DNA of 64,000 nt from Pseudoduganella violaceinigra DSM 15887 (GCF_000425385.1 NZ_AUDI01000012.1:124001-188000); one strand, 5' to 3'; positions 35,977-45,151 are shown, counted from the first letter of the stretch. The notes: generated from the letters alone by a model not told the origin. Numbers and translations: made by a program.

Positions 35977-37908
35977 ATGACAGATTTTGACGACGACGAA
36001 CAGCTGGTGCATGAACTGGGCCTGACGGCCCGCGGCATCGGGCTGGCAAAGCAGGAAGGCCGGGTATTCCTGCGCTTCACCGGTTCGGTGGAGCTGGACG
36101 GCCTGCACATTCCCTACGACCTGGTGCCGCAGCAAGGCGTGCTGGCCAAGCCGTCCAAGTGGCGCAAGCTGGATCGCGACGGACGCGCGGCCTTGCTGCT
36201 GGAGCGCGGCGGCGAGGCGGCGCAAAGCGCGCTGCATGCCGATGTCGTCGTTTTCGCCGCCGAACTGCGCGAGGAATGCGACGATTACGGCATGGCGCCG
36301 ATGGACTTCCTGCATGCGCTGCAAGACATGCAGACCTCGGAGCCGTCGGGCCTGGTGTTCGACCGCATCCGCCAGCGCCTGGAGCATGCGGTGGAACGCC
36401 ACCGCGAAGAGCGCCATGCCGAGCGCACCCGCCAAAGCATCAACCTGGCCGAATATCCCGACACCTTCGAGGTGGCGCGCCGCATGCCGCGCAAGTTCAT
36501 CGCGCTGCTGGGACCGACCAACTCCGGCAAGACCCACAAGGCCATGGAAGCCCTGGCAAAAGCGCGCAGCGGGGTCTATCTTGCGCCGCTGCGCCTGCTG
36601 GCGCTGGAAAACTACGAACGCCTGCAGGCATCCGATCCCGATTTGAAGGTCAGCCTGGTCACCGGCGAAGAGCGCCGCATCGAGGCGGGCGCCACCCATA
36701 TTGCCAGCACGGTGGAAATGCTCGATACGCGCACTCCGGTGGACGTGGCGGTGATCGATGAAATCCAGATGCTGGCGGACCGCGACCGCGGCGCCGCCTG
36801 GACCGCGGCCGTCTGCGGTGCGCCGGCGCGCACGGTCTACCTGGTGGGCGCCGCTGAAGCGCGGCGCGCGGTGGAGGCGCTGGCCGAACGCCTGGAATGC
36901 GAACTGGAAGTGCACATCCTGAAGCGCAAGGCGCCGCTGGGCATGGAATCGTCCGCCGTGCGCAAACTGAAGGGCCTGCGCAAGGGCGACGCGGTGATCG
37001 CCTTCTCGCGCCGTGAAGTGCTGATGTGGCGCGATATGGTGACCGAGGCCGGCCTGTCGGTCGCCACGGTGTACGGCAACCTGTCGCCGGAAGTGCGGCG
37101 CGCACAGGCGCAGCGTTTTCGCGACGGCCATGCGGATGTGGTGGTCGGCACGGATGCCATCGCCATGGGCCTGAACCTGCCGATCCAGCGCGTGGTGATG
37201 ACCACCACGGTCAAGTACAACGGCTACGAGGAGGAGGAAATCCCGGCTGCGCTGGCGCGCCAGATCGCCGGCCGGGCGGGGCGCTACGGCGTGCACGAGG
37301 AAGGCCATGTGGCCGGCTACGACGACGAGACGCACGGCGTGATGCGCTCGCTGCTCAAGGAGAAGCTGCCGCAGATCAAGTCGACCGGCTTCGCCGTGGC
37401 GCCGACGCTGGAGCACCTGCACCGCATCGCCGCCGTCACCGGCGAAGATTCGCTGGCGCGGCTGTTAAAGCGCTTTGTGCACAATATCGATGTGCCGGAC
37501 GGTTTCTTCTTCCCGCGCATCACCGAGGAACAATTCGAGCGCGCCGAATGGCTCGATACCTTGCCGCTGTCGGTGGCGGAAAAATTCACCTTGTCGCTGG
37601 TGCCGGTTTCATCTCACGTGGCCGCCTTGCAGAAGGCCTGGGAGCACTGGTGCGTTTCCCTGTCACGCAAGCGCGTGACGCAACTGCATCCGGAACAGAA
37701 CCCGTTGCACTGGATGAACCTGCAGGAGGCGGAAGACGCTTGCCGCCTGTATTCCGCCTACGCTTGGCTGGGGTATCGCATGCCGGAGCACTTCCCCGAC
37801 GTGGCACTGGCGCTCGATCTGTCGCGCTCCGCGTCGGCGCGGGTCGATTCGATCCTGCAGGACCAGAATGCCATCAACCGCCGCCGCCAGCCTAAGCGCT
37901 TCCGCTAG
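35977..37908 (+). CDS. Suv3-like DExH RNA helicase
   Basis: A 643-residue superfamily-2 helicase. After an N-terminal extension of about 170 residues, motif I is GPTNSGKTH (about residue 180) and motif II is DEIQM, followed by motif VI QIAGRAGRYG. The GPTNSGKTH/DEIQM combination is characteristic of the Suv3 group, best known as the mitochondrial RNA degradosome helicase. The C-terminal region (ERAEWLDTLPLSVAEKFTLSL) resembles the Suv3 C-terminal domain. It probably acts in RNA turnover or RNP remodelling. Its stop codon shares CTAG with the convergent kinase stop. Confidence 0.85.
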   Translation: MTDFDDDEQLVHELGLTARGIGLAKQEGRVFLRFTGSVELDGLHIPYDLVPQQGVLAKPSKWRKLDRDGRAALLLERGGEAAQSALHADVVVFAAELREECDDYGMAPMDFLHALQDMQTSEPSGLVFDRIRQRLEHAVERHREERHAERTRQSINLAEYPDTFEVARRMPRKFIALLGPTNSGKTHKAMEALAKARSGVYLAPLRLLALENYERLQASDPDLKVSLVTGEERRIEAGATHIASTVEMLDTRTPVDVAVIDEIQMLADRDRGAAWTAAVCGAPARTVYLVGAAEARRAVEALAERLECELEVHILKRKAPLGMESSAVRKLKGLRKGDAVIAFSRREVLMWRDMVTEAGLSVATVYGNLSPEVRRAQAQRFRDGHADVVVGTDAIAMGLNLPIQRVVMTTTVKYNGYEEEEIPAALARQIAGRAGRYGVHEEGHVAGYDDETHGVMRSLLKEKLPQIKSTGFAVAPTLEHLHRIAAVTGEDSLARLLKRFVHNIDVPDGFFFPRITEEQFERAEWLDTLPLSVAEKFTLSLVPVSSHVAALQKAWEHWCVSLSRKRVTQLHPEQNPLHWMNLQEAEDACRLYSAYAWLGYRMPEHFPDVALALDLSRSASARVDSILQDQNAINRRRQPKRFR

Positions 37909-39266
37909 GCTTCCGAAAAACTGACCTGCACCCGCAGTCCCCGCCCGCCGTCGCCGGCAAGCAGTGCGATGCGGGCCCGGTTGCGCTGGGCGGCCCGTTC
38001 GGCGATCGCCAGTCCCAGGCCGCTGCCCGCTTGCAGCTGGCCTGCGATGCGGTAGAAGCGCTCGAACACTTTGGTGCGCAGTTCGGGCGCGATGCCCGGG
38101 CCTTCATCGCTGATCGCCAGCACTGGCGCCGCGCTCCCCGCGAGCGATACCATGACGCGCCCGCCGTCGGGCGAATACTTGATGGCGTTGCCCACGATGT
38201 TGTCGAGCAGGGCCACGATGCTCTCCCGATGCAGCGGGAGCATGCAGGCCGCCGGCGCCTCCAGTTCCAGCTCCACATTGCGCTGTATTGCCAGCGGTGC
38301 GGCGTGCGCCATGCGCTCGCGCAGCATGTGCGCCAGGTCGAGCGGCAGTGGGGCGCCGGCTTCGTCGTCGTGGCGCGCACGTTCGAGCGCCAGCAACTGG
38401 TGCACGGTATGCGTGGCGCGCGCCACGCCTTGCCGCAAGCCGTGATCGGCTTCGTGCGCGCGTGCGGGATTTTCCCGATGGTTCAGCAGCAGGTGGGCGT
38501 TGGCCTGGATGACGGAAAGCGGCGTCTTGAGTTCGTGCGCCGCGTCTGTCAGGAACTCCTTGTCGCGTTCGACCCTTTCGGTCAGGCGCTGCATCAGGCG
38601 ATTGACGGAAGCTGCGAGCGGCGACAGTTCCCGGTAGCCTGAGGGCGGCAATGGCTGCAAGTCGCTGCCGGTGCGCTGCTCGATGGCGGCCACCATTTCC
38701 TGCAATGGCTGCAGGCCGCGCCGGGCGATGAACCATGCGGGCAGCAGCAGGAAGGGCAGGCTGTATAGCAGCGGCGCGATATAGTAGGCGGCGCCCGACC
38801 CGGTCAGCAGCCAGCTGGTGTCGTGCATGGCGTCGCGCCGCACGATCAAGCCGCTGGCCGCATCGTGCTCGGTGTCATAGGACCAGTCGGCACCCAGCGC
38901 AGGGCTATCCGGCTGCGGCAGCGTCAGGCCACCGGGCAGGCCGCCTTCCGAGCGGTAGATGCGTTCCCCGTGCAGCCATACCTGCAGCATGGCCGGTTTG
39001 GACCAGTAATCGACTTCGCGCAGCATCTCGAAGCGCAGCCTTTCGACTTGTTGCGCCACGCTCGCCGCTTGCGCCGGGTCGCGCGCGACAGAGCGCAGGT
39101 TGAGCATGACCTGGCGCGCCCAGCCCCGGTTCTCGGCCGCGGTATGGCGCGCATGCAGCACCTTGGTCTCGTACACGGCCAGGCCGACCACGCCCAGCCA
39201 GATGGCAAGCATGACAAGCAGGAAGCCGCCCAGCAGGCGGCGGAACAGGGAGCGCTGTGCCTTCAT
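37905..39266 (-). CDS. Sensor histidine kinase
   Basis: A 453-residue inner-membrane kinase. It has TM1 at about residues 9-31, a periplasmic sensor domain, and TM2 at about 165-190. A HAMP-like linker follows, then HisKA with the phospho-His in DAAHELKTPL, and HATPase with the N-box (NIVGNAIKYSPDGG), DEGPGI and GSGLGLAI. It starts by ATGA overlap with the response-regulator stop and forms a classical OmpR/EnvZ-type pair. The stimulus is unknown. Confidence 0.94.
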   Translation of the reverse strand: MKAQRSLFRRLLGGFLLVMLAIWLGVVGLAVYETKVLHARHTAAENRGWARQVMLNLRSVARDPAQAASVAQQVERLRFEMLREVDYWSKPAMLQVWLHGERIYRSEGGLPGGLTLPQPDSPALGADWSYDTEHDAASGLIVRRDAMHDTSWLLTGSGAAYYIAPLLYSLPFLLLPAWFIARRGLQPLQEMVAAIEQRTGSDLQPLPPSGYRELSPLAASVNRLMQRLTERVERDKEFLTDAAHELKTPLSVIQANAHLLLNHRENPARAHEADHGLRQGVARATHTVHQLLALERARHDDEAGAPLPLDLAHMLRERMAHAAPLAIQRNVELELEAPAACMLPLHRESIVALLDNIVGNAIKYSPDGGRVMVSLAGSAAPVLAISDEGPGIAPELRTKVFERFYRIAGQLQAGSGLGLAIAERAAQRNRARIALLAGDGGRGLRVQVSFSEA

Positions 39267-39916
39267 GGCGCGATCATGTAGCCGACGCCGCGCACGGTGC
39301 GCACGCGCCGTTCGCCGATCTTCTTGCGCAGGTTGGACATGTGGACGTCCAGCGACTGGCTTTCGCTGCCGGCCAGTGCCCGGTTTTCCAGCTCCGTGCG
39401 CGTCACAACACGGTCGGCGGACTGCAGCAACGCGCAGAGCAGCGAGTACTCGGTCGGGGACAAGGCGAGCGGTTCGCCTTCGCAGGTGACGAACTTGCGC
39501 CGGTCGTCCAGCGCGAGCGCGCCGCAGGACCACAGGCCCGATCCGGCCGCAGCGCCATGCGTGCGCCGCAGCACGGCGCGCAAGCGCGCCAACAGCTCCG
39601 CCATGTCGAATGGCTTGACGAGATAGTCGTCGGCGCCGCTGGCGAAGCCGGCCAAGCGGTCTTCCAGCGCATCGCGCGAGGTAATCAATACCACCGGCAA
39701 CTGGGCGCCGCCGCTGCGCAGTTCACGCAGCAGCGCCATACCGTCGCCGTCGGGCAGGCCGAGATCCAGCACGGCGGCGCTGAATGTCTCCGGCGCCAGC
39801 AGGCGCCGCGCATCCGATGCCATGCGCACCCAGACGGCATCGAAACCGTCGTCCAGCAGCACCGCCTGCAGCGCGCGGCCCAGTTCCAGATCGTCTTCTA
39901 CGAGAAGGATTTTCAT
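39263..39916 (-). CDS. OmpR-family response regulator
   Basis: A 217-residue regulator. The receiver domain (1-115) has acidic pocket EDD, the phospho-Asp in AVLDLGLPDGDG, and the KPF lysine. A winged-helix DNA-binding domain follows, with RTELENRALAGSESQSLDVH and ending VRTVRGVGYMI. The start at 39916 (MKILLVEDD) is preferred over an in-frame ATG at 39937. It is translated ahead of its kinase partner. Confidence 0.94.
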   Translation of the reverse strand: MKILLVEDDLELGRALQAVLLDDGFDAVWVRMASDARRLLAPETFSAAVLDLGLPDGDGMALLRELRSGGAQLPVVLITSRDALEDRLAGFASGADDYLVKPFDMAELLARLRAVLRRTHGAAAGSGLWSCGALALDDRRKFVTCEGEPLALSPTEYSLLCALLQSADRVVTRTELENRALAGSESQSLDVHMSNLRKKIGERRVRTVRGVGYMIAP

Positions 39917-40019
39917 GGCTGGAGAGTGTAGCAGCATGCGCGGCGGCGGCCTTTAGCAAGCCTGAAGGTTGGCCGCGCCGCACGTCGCTAGAATCGCCGC
40001 ATTCACCAAGGAGACCTTC

Positions 40020-41285
40020 ATGCGATTGTTTAATTCCCTATTGGCGCTGGCGCTATGCCTCGCTGCGGCCTGTGCCGATGCGGCGCTGCCGCTGAACCTG
40101 GAGCACACCATCGAACTGCGCGCACAGATTTCCGCGAGCCCTGTCGTTGCGCAAGGCAGGCTATACATCGGCGCGGAGAACGGCAACCTGTACGCCTTCG
40201 ACCTGGCGAGCCGCAAGCTGGCATGGCTTTATCATGCCGGCGCCGGTATCGGCTCCACGCCCGCCGTGGCGGAAGGCATCGTGTACGTGTTGGCGCGCGA
40301 CGGCCTGCTGCATGCCGTGGATGCCCAGTCCGGCGTTCAATTGTGGGAATTTGCCACGCAAGGCGAAGCGCGCTTTGACAGCTATGGCCTGCACGGCCGG
40401 GCCAGGAAAAGTGCCGCAACAGGCGATCCGTGGGACTTTTGGCTATCGTCGCCCGTGGTGGCTGGCGGCCGCGTGTATTTCGGCAGTTCCGACGGGCGGC
40501 TGTACGCGCTCAACGCAATGACAGGCGAGATGCAATGGTCATTCAAGAGCGGCGGCATGATCCACGCCGCGCCGGCCGTCAGCGGAAAGGCGCTGGTATT
40601 CGGCAGCTGGGACGGGGCGGTGTATGCGCTGGATGCGGTCAATGGCAAACAGCTATGGCGCTATCAGACCGAGCAAAAGACCGGCAACACGACCGGCGTT
40701 CAGGCGCCGCCGCTGATCGACGGGGACACGGTATATATCGGTTCGCGCGATGCCTATTTCTATGCCTTGGACCTGGCCAGCGGCAAAATGAAATGGCGCT
40801 ACAACGGCAACGGTTCGTGGGTACTCTCAGGCGCCGTCAGCGATGCGGGAAGCGTCTATTTCGGCACCTCCGACAGCAACCTGCTGGTCGCGCTGGACAA
40901 GCGCACGGGCAAGCCGCTGTTCGAACACGATACCAAGGTGTGGACTTATGCAACCCCCTTGCTGTCGGAGGGCGCCGTGTTCGGCGCCACCATGCGCGGC
41001 GAATTGTTCGCGTTGGACGCCGCCACGGGTAAGCTGCAATGGTCGTGGCGCACAGCGGAGAGCGCGGCCGACGAATTCGGGCTGCTTGCCCCGGACACTG
41101 GAAAATTCAATGGCCAGCGCCTGTACGAGGGCCGACATTCGGTGCTGGCCTCGATCGAGCACGTGAAGCGGCTGGGCGCCTTCATCGCGGCGCCCATATG
41201 GCACGACGGCCAATTGCTTGCCGCCACTGCCGATGGCCGTTTGCTATTCTTCGGTGCCGGTGCCGGTGCTGTTCGGACGCCCTGA
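40020..41285 (+). CDS. PQQ-type beta-propeller exported protein
   Basis: A 421-residue protein with signal peptide MRLFNSLLALALCLAAACADA. It has at least six PQQ/BamB-like propeller repeats with the pattern G..YIGS.DG.LYALDA.TGK..W (for example VYFGSSDGRLYALNAMTGE). No heme or metal site typical of quinoprotein dehydrogenases is evident, so it is more likely a binding or scaffold propeller than an enzyme. The ribosome site AAGGAGACC fits. The 3' end overlaps the convergent gene by 42 bp. Confidence 0.85.
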   Translation: MRLFNSLLALALCLAAACADAALPLNLEHTIELRAQISASPVVAQGRLYIGAENGNLYAFDLASRKLAWLYHAGAGIGSTPAVAEGIVYVLARDGLLHAVDAQSGVQLWEFATQGEARFDSYGLHGRARKSAATGDPWDFWLSSPVVAGGRVYFGSSDGRLYALNAMTGEMQWSFKSGGMIHAAPAVSGKALVFGSWDGAVYALDAVNGKQLWRYQTEQKTGNTTGVQAPPLIDGDTVYIGSRDAYFYALDLASGKMKWRYNGNGSWVLSGAVSDAGSVYFGTSDSNLLVALDKRTGKPLFEHDTKVWTYATPLLSEGAVFGATMRGELFALDAATGKLQWSWRTAESAADEFGLLAPDTGKFNGQRLYEGRHSVLASIEHVKRLGAFIAAPIWHDGQLLAATADGRLLFFGAGAGAVRTP

Positions 41286-41753
41286 CAGCGCGCGGCAGGC
41301 CGCGAGAACTACTGCCAGGCCGCCGCTTACCAGTCCGGCAAGGCAGTGCAGGTAGGCGCAGAGGATCTCGTTCGCCGAGTTTTCGCTTCTGAAATTCAGC
41401 AGGCAGTGCAAGTCGGCCAGGATCAGCAGGGCAAGCGCTGCCAGCGTGAAGTACTGCAGTCCGCGACGTGTGCGGGATATGGCGACAATGAAGACGGGCA
41501 GCAGCATGCAAACCAGGGCAATCACGCCGTAGATACTATCGAGTATCCCGAACGGGATTGCGGGCAGGATTTCGCCGGGGTAGCGTGCCGCGAGTTCAAG
41601 CCATTTGCCGAAGCTGTCGGCGGATTGAAGGTCAAGGGAGGGATCGCTGTGGAAATTGAGCGAACTGAATTGGGAAACGCCAAGTAGAAGCTGGCCGCTG
41701 AGCAGTAGAAGCAAGGCGCAAAGCGTGCGGGTGACGTGGGTATTCCGTAGCAT
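41244..41753 (-). CDS. Hypothetical four-span membrane protein
   Basis: A 169-residue protein with hydrophobic segments at about residues 10-26, 68-92, 100-115 and 130-155. It contains a Cys/His-bearing stretch in helix 3 (ILADLHCLLNF). Family not recognised. It lies downstream of the tRNA-Lys terminator, and its end overlaps the propeller gene by 42 bp. Confidence 0.55.
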   Translation of the reverse strand: MLRNTHVTRTLCALLLLLSGQLLLGVSQFSSLNFHSDPSLDLQSADSFGKWLELAARYPGEILPAIPFGILDSIYGVIALVCMLLPVFIVAISRTRRGLQYFTLAALALLILADLHCLLNFRSENSANEILCAYLHCLAGLVSGGLAVVLAACRALSGRPNSTGTGTEE

Positions 41754-41771
41754 ATTCCTGGATCCGAAAAC

Positions 41772-41800
41772 AAAAAAGCCTCGTCCGAAGACGAGGCTTT
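41772..41800 (-). terminator. Terminator of tRNA-Lys
   Basis: Stem AAAGCCTCGTC/GACGAGGCTTT with a CGAA/TTCG tetraloop and a T-run on the minus strand, 12 bp after the tRNA. Confidence 0.8.
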
Positions 41801-41811
41801 CCTGTTCATTC

Positions 41812-41887
41812 TGGTAGGCCGTGCGGGGCTCGAACCTGCGACCAACGGATTAAAAGTCCGCTGCTCTACCAACTGAGCTAACGACCC
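41812..41887 (-). tRNA. tRNA-Lys (anticodon TTT)
   Basis: A 76-nt cloverleaf on the minus strand beginning GGGTCGTTAGCTCAGTTGG. The anticodon loop is CTTTTAA, the T-loop is GGTTCGAGCC, and CCA is encoded. The acceptor stem GGGTCGT pairs with ACGGCCT, with one mismatch or wobble. It has its own promoter and terminator, so it is a single-gene unit. Confidence 0.97.
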
Positions 41888-41898
41888 GAAGAGGCCGT

Positions 41899-41928
41899 AT
41901 TATATACGTGACTTGCGCCGTTTGCCAA
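41899..41928 (-). promoter_or_regulatory. Promoter of tRNA-Lys
   Basis: On the minus strand, TTGGCA, 18 bp, perfect TATAAT, with transcription expected to begin a few bases before the mature 5' end. Confidence 0.65.
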
Positions 41929-41941
41929 GCGGCTTTTTTCA

Positions 41942-43705
41942 TTAACGCATCGCGGTCACTTTGAGCACTTCTTCGGCCGTGGTGACCCCTTCGCGTACCT
42001 TGAAAGCGCCCGCGATGCGCAGCGGCTTCATGCCTTCGGAAACGGCCTGCTTGCGCAAGGCGGTGATGTCGGCTTCCGCCTGCATCAGGGAATTGAAGGT
42101 CTCACTGGTGGTCAGCAGCTCGTAGATGCCGGTCCGGCCGCGGAAACCGGTCTGGCGGCATTCCGGGCAGCCTACCGGGCGATACACCTGCTCCGGCTTC
42201 TTGATGTCCCAGCCTCCGCTCAGGCCTTCCCAGATATCATCGGCGATTTCACCGCCGGCTTCCTTGCAGTCCTTGCACAGGGTGCGCACCAGGCGCTGCG
42301 CCATGATGCCGATCAGGGTGGCTTCCAGCATGTAGTAGGGCACGCCCAGTTCCAGCAGGCGCATCACGGCGGAGGGCGCGTCGTTGGTGTGCAGGGTGGA
42401 CAGCACCAGGTGGCCGGTCAGCGCGGCCTGGATCGCCATTTCCGCGGTCTCCAGGTCGCGGATCTCGCCCACCATGATGATGTCGGGATCCTGGCGCATC
42501 AGGGCGCGCACGCCGTCGGCGAAGGTGAGGTCGATGCCCGGCTGGACCTGCATCTGGTTGAAGGATGCCTCCACCATCTCGATCGGGTCCTCCACCGTGC
42601 AGACGTTGACCTCCGGCGTCGCCAGCGCTTTGAGCGTGGTGTACAGCGTGGTGGTCTTGCCGGAACCGGTGGGGCCGGTCACCAGGATGATGCCGTGCGG
42701 GCGCGAGGTCAGCGCGTCCCAGCGCTGCGCGTCTTCCTGCGGGAAGCCGAGCTCCGGCAGGGTCTTCACCACCACCTCGGGGTCGAAGATACGCATCACC
42801 AGCTTTTCGCCGAAGGCGGTCGGCAGCGTCGATAAACGCAGTTCGATTTCCTGGCCGCCGGCGGTGCGGGTCTTGATGCGGCCGTCCTGCGGGCGGCGCT
42901 TCTCGATCACGTCCATGCGCCCCAGCAGCTTGATACGCGCCGTCATTGCGATCATCACCACCGCCGGCACCTGGTAGACCTGGTGCAGCACGCCGTCGAT
43001 GCGGAAACGGATGGTGCCCAGGTCGCGCTTTGGCTCGAGGTGGATATCCGACGCGCGCTGCTCGAACGCATACTGCCACAGCCAGTCTACGATATTGATC
43101 ACGTGCTGGTCGTTGGCGTCGACCGTCTTGTTCATCTTGCCAAGTTCGACCAGCTGCTCGAAGTTATTGCGCAGTGCCAGGTCCTGGCCGGTATTCTTGT
43201 TGGCGTGCTTGATCGACTTGGCCAGCGAGAAGAACTGCGAGGTGTACTGCGAGATATCGAGCGGGTTCGAAATCACGCGCCGGATGATGCGGCGCGACAC
43301 TTTGGCGATCTCGCCTTCCCACTCCAGGGCGAACGGATCGGCGGTGGCGACGGTCAGCGTGTCGGGCGTGATTTCCACCGGCAGGATGTTGAAGCGAGCG
43401 GCATAGCTGGCCGACATCACGTCGGCCACCTTGGTGAAGTCGATCTTCAGCGGATCGATGCGGTAGAAGGGCAGCTTGGAGCGGCGCGCGACCCATTCGG
43501 TCAGCGCATCGAGGGTCAGCAGCTTTTCATCCTTGACCGACACCAGCTTGCAGTGCGCCACCGCGCTGAGCGGGTGCATGATGCCCGGCGTATTGCGCAG
43601 GATGCCCTGCGCATGCGAGTAAAGCCCCTTGACTTCGGCCTTCTCGACCATTCCATCAGCCAGCAGCCAGGTGAAGATAACTTGAAGATCGAGTGCTTTT
43701 GCCAT
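41942..43705 (-). CDS. Orphan GspE/PilB-type secretion ATPase
   Basis: A 587-residue hexameric-type ATPase of the type II secretion / type IV pilus family. An N-terminal MshEN-like region (about 80-200) leads to Walker A GPTGSGKTTTLYTTL, an Asp box and Walker B (IIMVGEIRDLETAE), a His box (STLHTNDAPSA), and a tetra-Cys zinc site (CKDC...CPEC). No pilin, secretin or inner-membrane partner lies nearby. The only companion is the spermidine-synthase-like gene 8 bp upstream. The role is unknown and may depend on unlinked pilus genes. Confidence 0.9.
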   Translation of the reverse strand: MAKALDLQVIFTWLLADGMVEKAEVKGLYSHAQGILRNTPGIMHPLSAVAHCKLVSVKDEKLLTLDALTEWVARRSKLPFYRIDPLKIDFTKVADVMSASYAARFNILPVEITPDTLTVATADPFALEWEGEIAKVSRRIIRRVISNPLDISQYTSQFFSLAKSIKHANKNTGQDLALRNNFEQLVELGKMNKTVDANDQHVINIVDWLWQYAFEQRASDIHLEPKRDLGTIRFRIDGVLHQVYQVPAVVMIAMTARIKLLGRMDVIEKRRPQDGRIKTRTAGGQEIELRLSTLPTAFGEKLVMRIFDPEVVVKTLPELGFPQEDAQRWDALTSRPHGIILVTGPTGSGKTTTLYTTLKALATPEVNVCTVEDPIEMVEASFNQMQVQPGIDLTFADGVRALMRQDPDIIMVGEIRDLETAEMAIQAALTGHLVLSTLHTNDAPSAVMRLLELGVPYYMLEATLIGIMAQRLVRTLCKDCKEAGGEIADDIWEGLSGGWDIKKPEQVYRPVGCPECRQTGFRGRTGIYELLTTSETFNSLMQAEADITALRKQAVSEGMKPLRIAGAFKVREGVTTAEEVLKVTAMR

Positions 43706-43713
43706 GTGTAACC

Positions 43714-44523
43714 TTATGCGAGTGCGGCTTGCAGTCCCTTGACCCAGGACTTTGCGGGCAATTTGGTGTCGGCGACGATTTGCGCGGCACGCCCGGCCAG
43801 CGCTGCCAGGTCGATCGTTCGGCGTGTCTTGAAGGCGATCGCCACCACATTCCCATCATGCACTTCCGGCAGCGAGACCACTTGCGCGAAGGCGAACTTC
43901 ATCGCCTTCAGGTTTTTGGCGTAGCTCGGATGGTCGCCGAACAGGTTGACGGTCATGATGCCATCATCATTCAGGCAGGCGGCGCAGGCTTGGTAGAACT
44001 CGGGGGTATCGAGCACGGGACCGCGGGCGGTGGCGTCGTACAGGTCGACCTGCAGCGCGTCCAGCGTGCCGTGGTTGGCAGGATTGGTGACGTAATCCAT
44101 GGCATCCATTTCCAACACATCCAGCCGGCCGTCGTTGTCGGGCAGCTTGAACATGGAATAGCAGATGCTGATCACCGACGCGTTGAGCTCGATTGCGCTG
44201 ACGCGGGCGTCGGGGAAAGTCTTGTAGCAGAATTTGGTCAACGCGCCGGTGCCCAGGCCCAGCTGGGCGATATGGGCGGGCGCTGCGTGCCACAGCATCC
44301 ACGCCATCATCTGCTGCGCGTACTCCAGTTCCGGCCAGTCCGGCTTGCGGATGCGCATGGCGCCCTGCACCCATTCGGTGCCGAAGTGCAGGTAGCGCAC
44401 ACCGTCCAGTTCGGACAGGGTGACCGGGGCGAACTTGGGCTTGCGGGTGGCCGGCTTAGCGGCGGGCCGGGAAGCGGGCCGCAGCGATTCCTCTTTTTCG
44501 ATGGATTTACGTTTGATCAGCAT
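43714..44523 (-). CDS. Spermidine-synthase-like SAM-fold protein
   Basis: A 269-residue Rossmann-fold protein. The SAM-type motif is IAQLGLGTGALTKF and the acidic end of beta-2 is VSAIELNASV. This resembles the spermidine synthase/methyltransferase group, but the aminopropyltransferase Asp pair is not clearly present, so polyamine synthesis is doubtful. The start at 44523 (MLIKRK) is used. A longer frame to 44565 runs through a palindrome. It is probably cotranscribed with the ATPase. Confidence 0.75.
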   Translation of the reverse strand: MLIKRKSIEKEESLRPASRPAAKPATRKPKFAPVTLSELDGVRYLHFGTEWVQGAMRIRKPDWPELEYAQQMMAWMLWHAAPAHIAQLGLGTGALTKFCYKTFPDARVSAIELNASVISICYSMFKLPDNDGRLDVLEMDAMDYVTNPANHGTLDALQVDLYDATARGPVLDTPEFYQACAACLNDDGIMTVNLFGDHPSYAKNLKAMKFAFAQVVSLPEVHDGNVVAIAFKTRRTIDLAALAGRAAQIVADTKLPAKSWVKGLQAALA

Positions 44524-44544
44524 GGCGGCATTATCCCGCGTTAT

Positions 44545-44560
44545 CTTGCTTGCAAGCAAG
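44545..44560. promoter_or_regulatory. 16-bp perfect palindrome
   Basis: CTTGCTTG followed by CAAGCAAG, 22 bp upstream of the spermidine-synthase-like start. Its position and lack of loop suggest a protein-binding site rather than a hairpin. Confidence 0.4.
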
Positions 44561-44570
44561 CGCACAAACG

Positions 44571-44618
44571 AAAAAGGGGCGCGCCCCTTTCCCGTCCAGC
44601 GGAAAAGCGGCGCGCCCC
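44571..44618 (-). terminator. GC-rich terminator after the glycine-zipper gene
   Basis: GGGGCGCGCC (44576-44585) and GGCGCGCCCC (44609-44618) can pair across a 23-base loop, and the first arm is also part of an 18-bp palindrome. Five Ts follow on the minus strand. Confidence 0.6.
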
Positions 44619-44635
44619 CTGGTATTCGTTTGCGC

Positions 44636-45151
44636 TTAGTTATTCATCGGTTCGATATTCACGCGCAGGCGGATGCGCTGGCCCGGGTCGTAGCTCATGA
44701 AGCTGGTGTAGTTGCGGCCGCGGTAGTCGTATTCGACGTTGTAGCCGGTGGTGCGGGTTTCATAGGCATCGACCATGCGGCATTGCTTCACGGCCTGCTC
44801 CTGTACCGCGCCCGGCTGCGCATTGGCGTTCTGGGTGCGGTCGCCGATCACGGCGCCGGCAATCGCGCCGGCGGCGGTGGCGGCGGTCTTGCCGTGGCCA
44901 CCACCGACCTGGCTACCGACCGCTGCGCCCAACAGGCCGCCGATGATGCTGCCGCCGACGCCGCGCTCGGCCGGCTGCTGGACCTGAACATATTCGGTGC
45001 GGCATTCCTGGCGCGGGCGATTGATCTGTTCGGTGACCGGGGAGACGCGGGTGACGTGACCGTAGTCTTCGAAATTAGTGGCTTGCGCTTGCGCCAGTGG
45101 CAGGGCGCCGAGGCTCAGTGCTGCGAAAAACAATTTAGTTTTGGCGTTCAT
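44636..45151 (-). CDS. Glycine-zipper 2TM (SlyB-like) envelope protein
   Basis: A 171-residue exported protein with a signal peptide ending ALPLAQAQA. A glycine zipper at about 70-105 (GGSIIGGLLGAAVGSQVGGG plus AAGAIAGAVIGD) is followed by a C-terminal beta region (YRGRNYTSFMSYDPGQ). The family (SlyB, Pcp) sits at the outer membrane. No lipobox is visible, so it is not an obvious lipoprotein. The ribosome site is GAGGTAAATAG. A terminator follows. Confidence 0.88.
   Translation of the reverse strand: MNAKTKLFFAALSLGALPLAQAQATNFEDYGHVTRVSPVTEQINRPRQECRTEYVQVQQPAERGVGGSIIGGLLGAAVGSQVGGGHGKTAATAAGAIAGAVIGDRTQNANAQPGAVQEQAVKQCRMVDAYETRTTGYNVEYDYRGRNYTSFMSYDPGQRIRLRVNIEPMNN

Noticed and set aside
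41915..41940. Terminator GCCG...CGGC plus T-run on the plus strand near tRNA-Lys
   Set aside because: The stem is only 4 bp and no plus-strand gene ends there. It overlaps the tRNA promoter instead.
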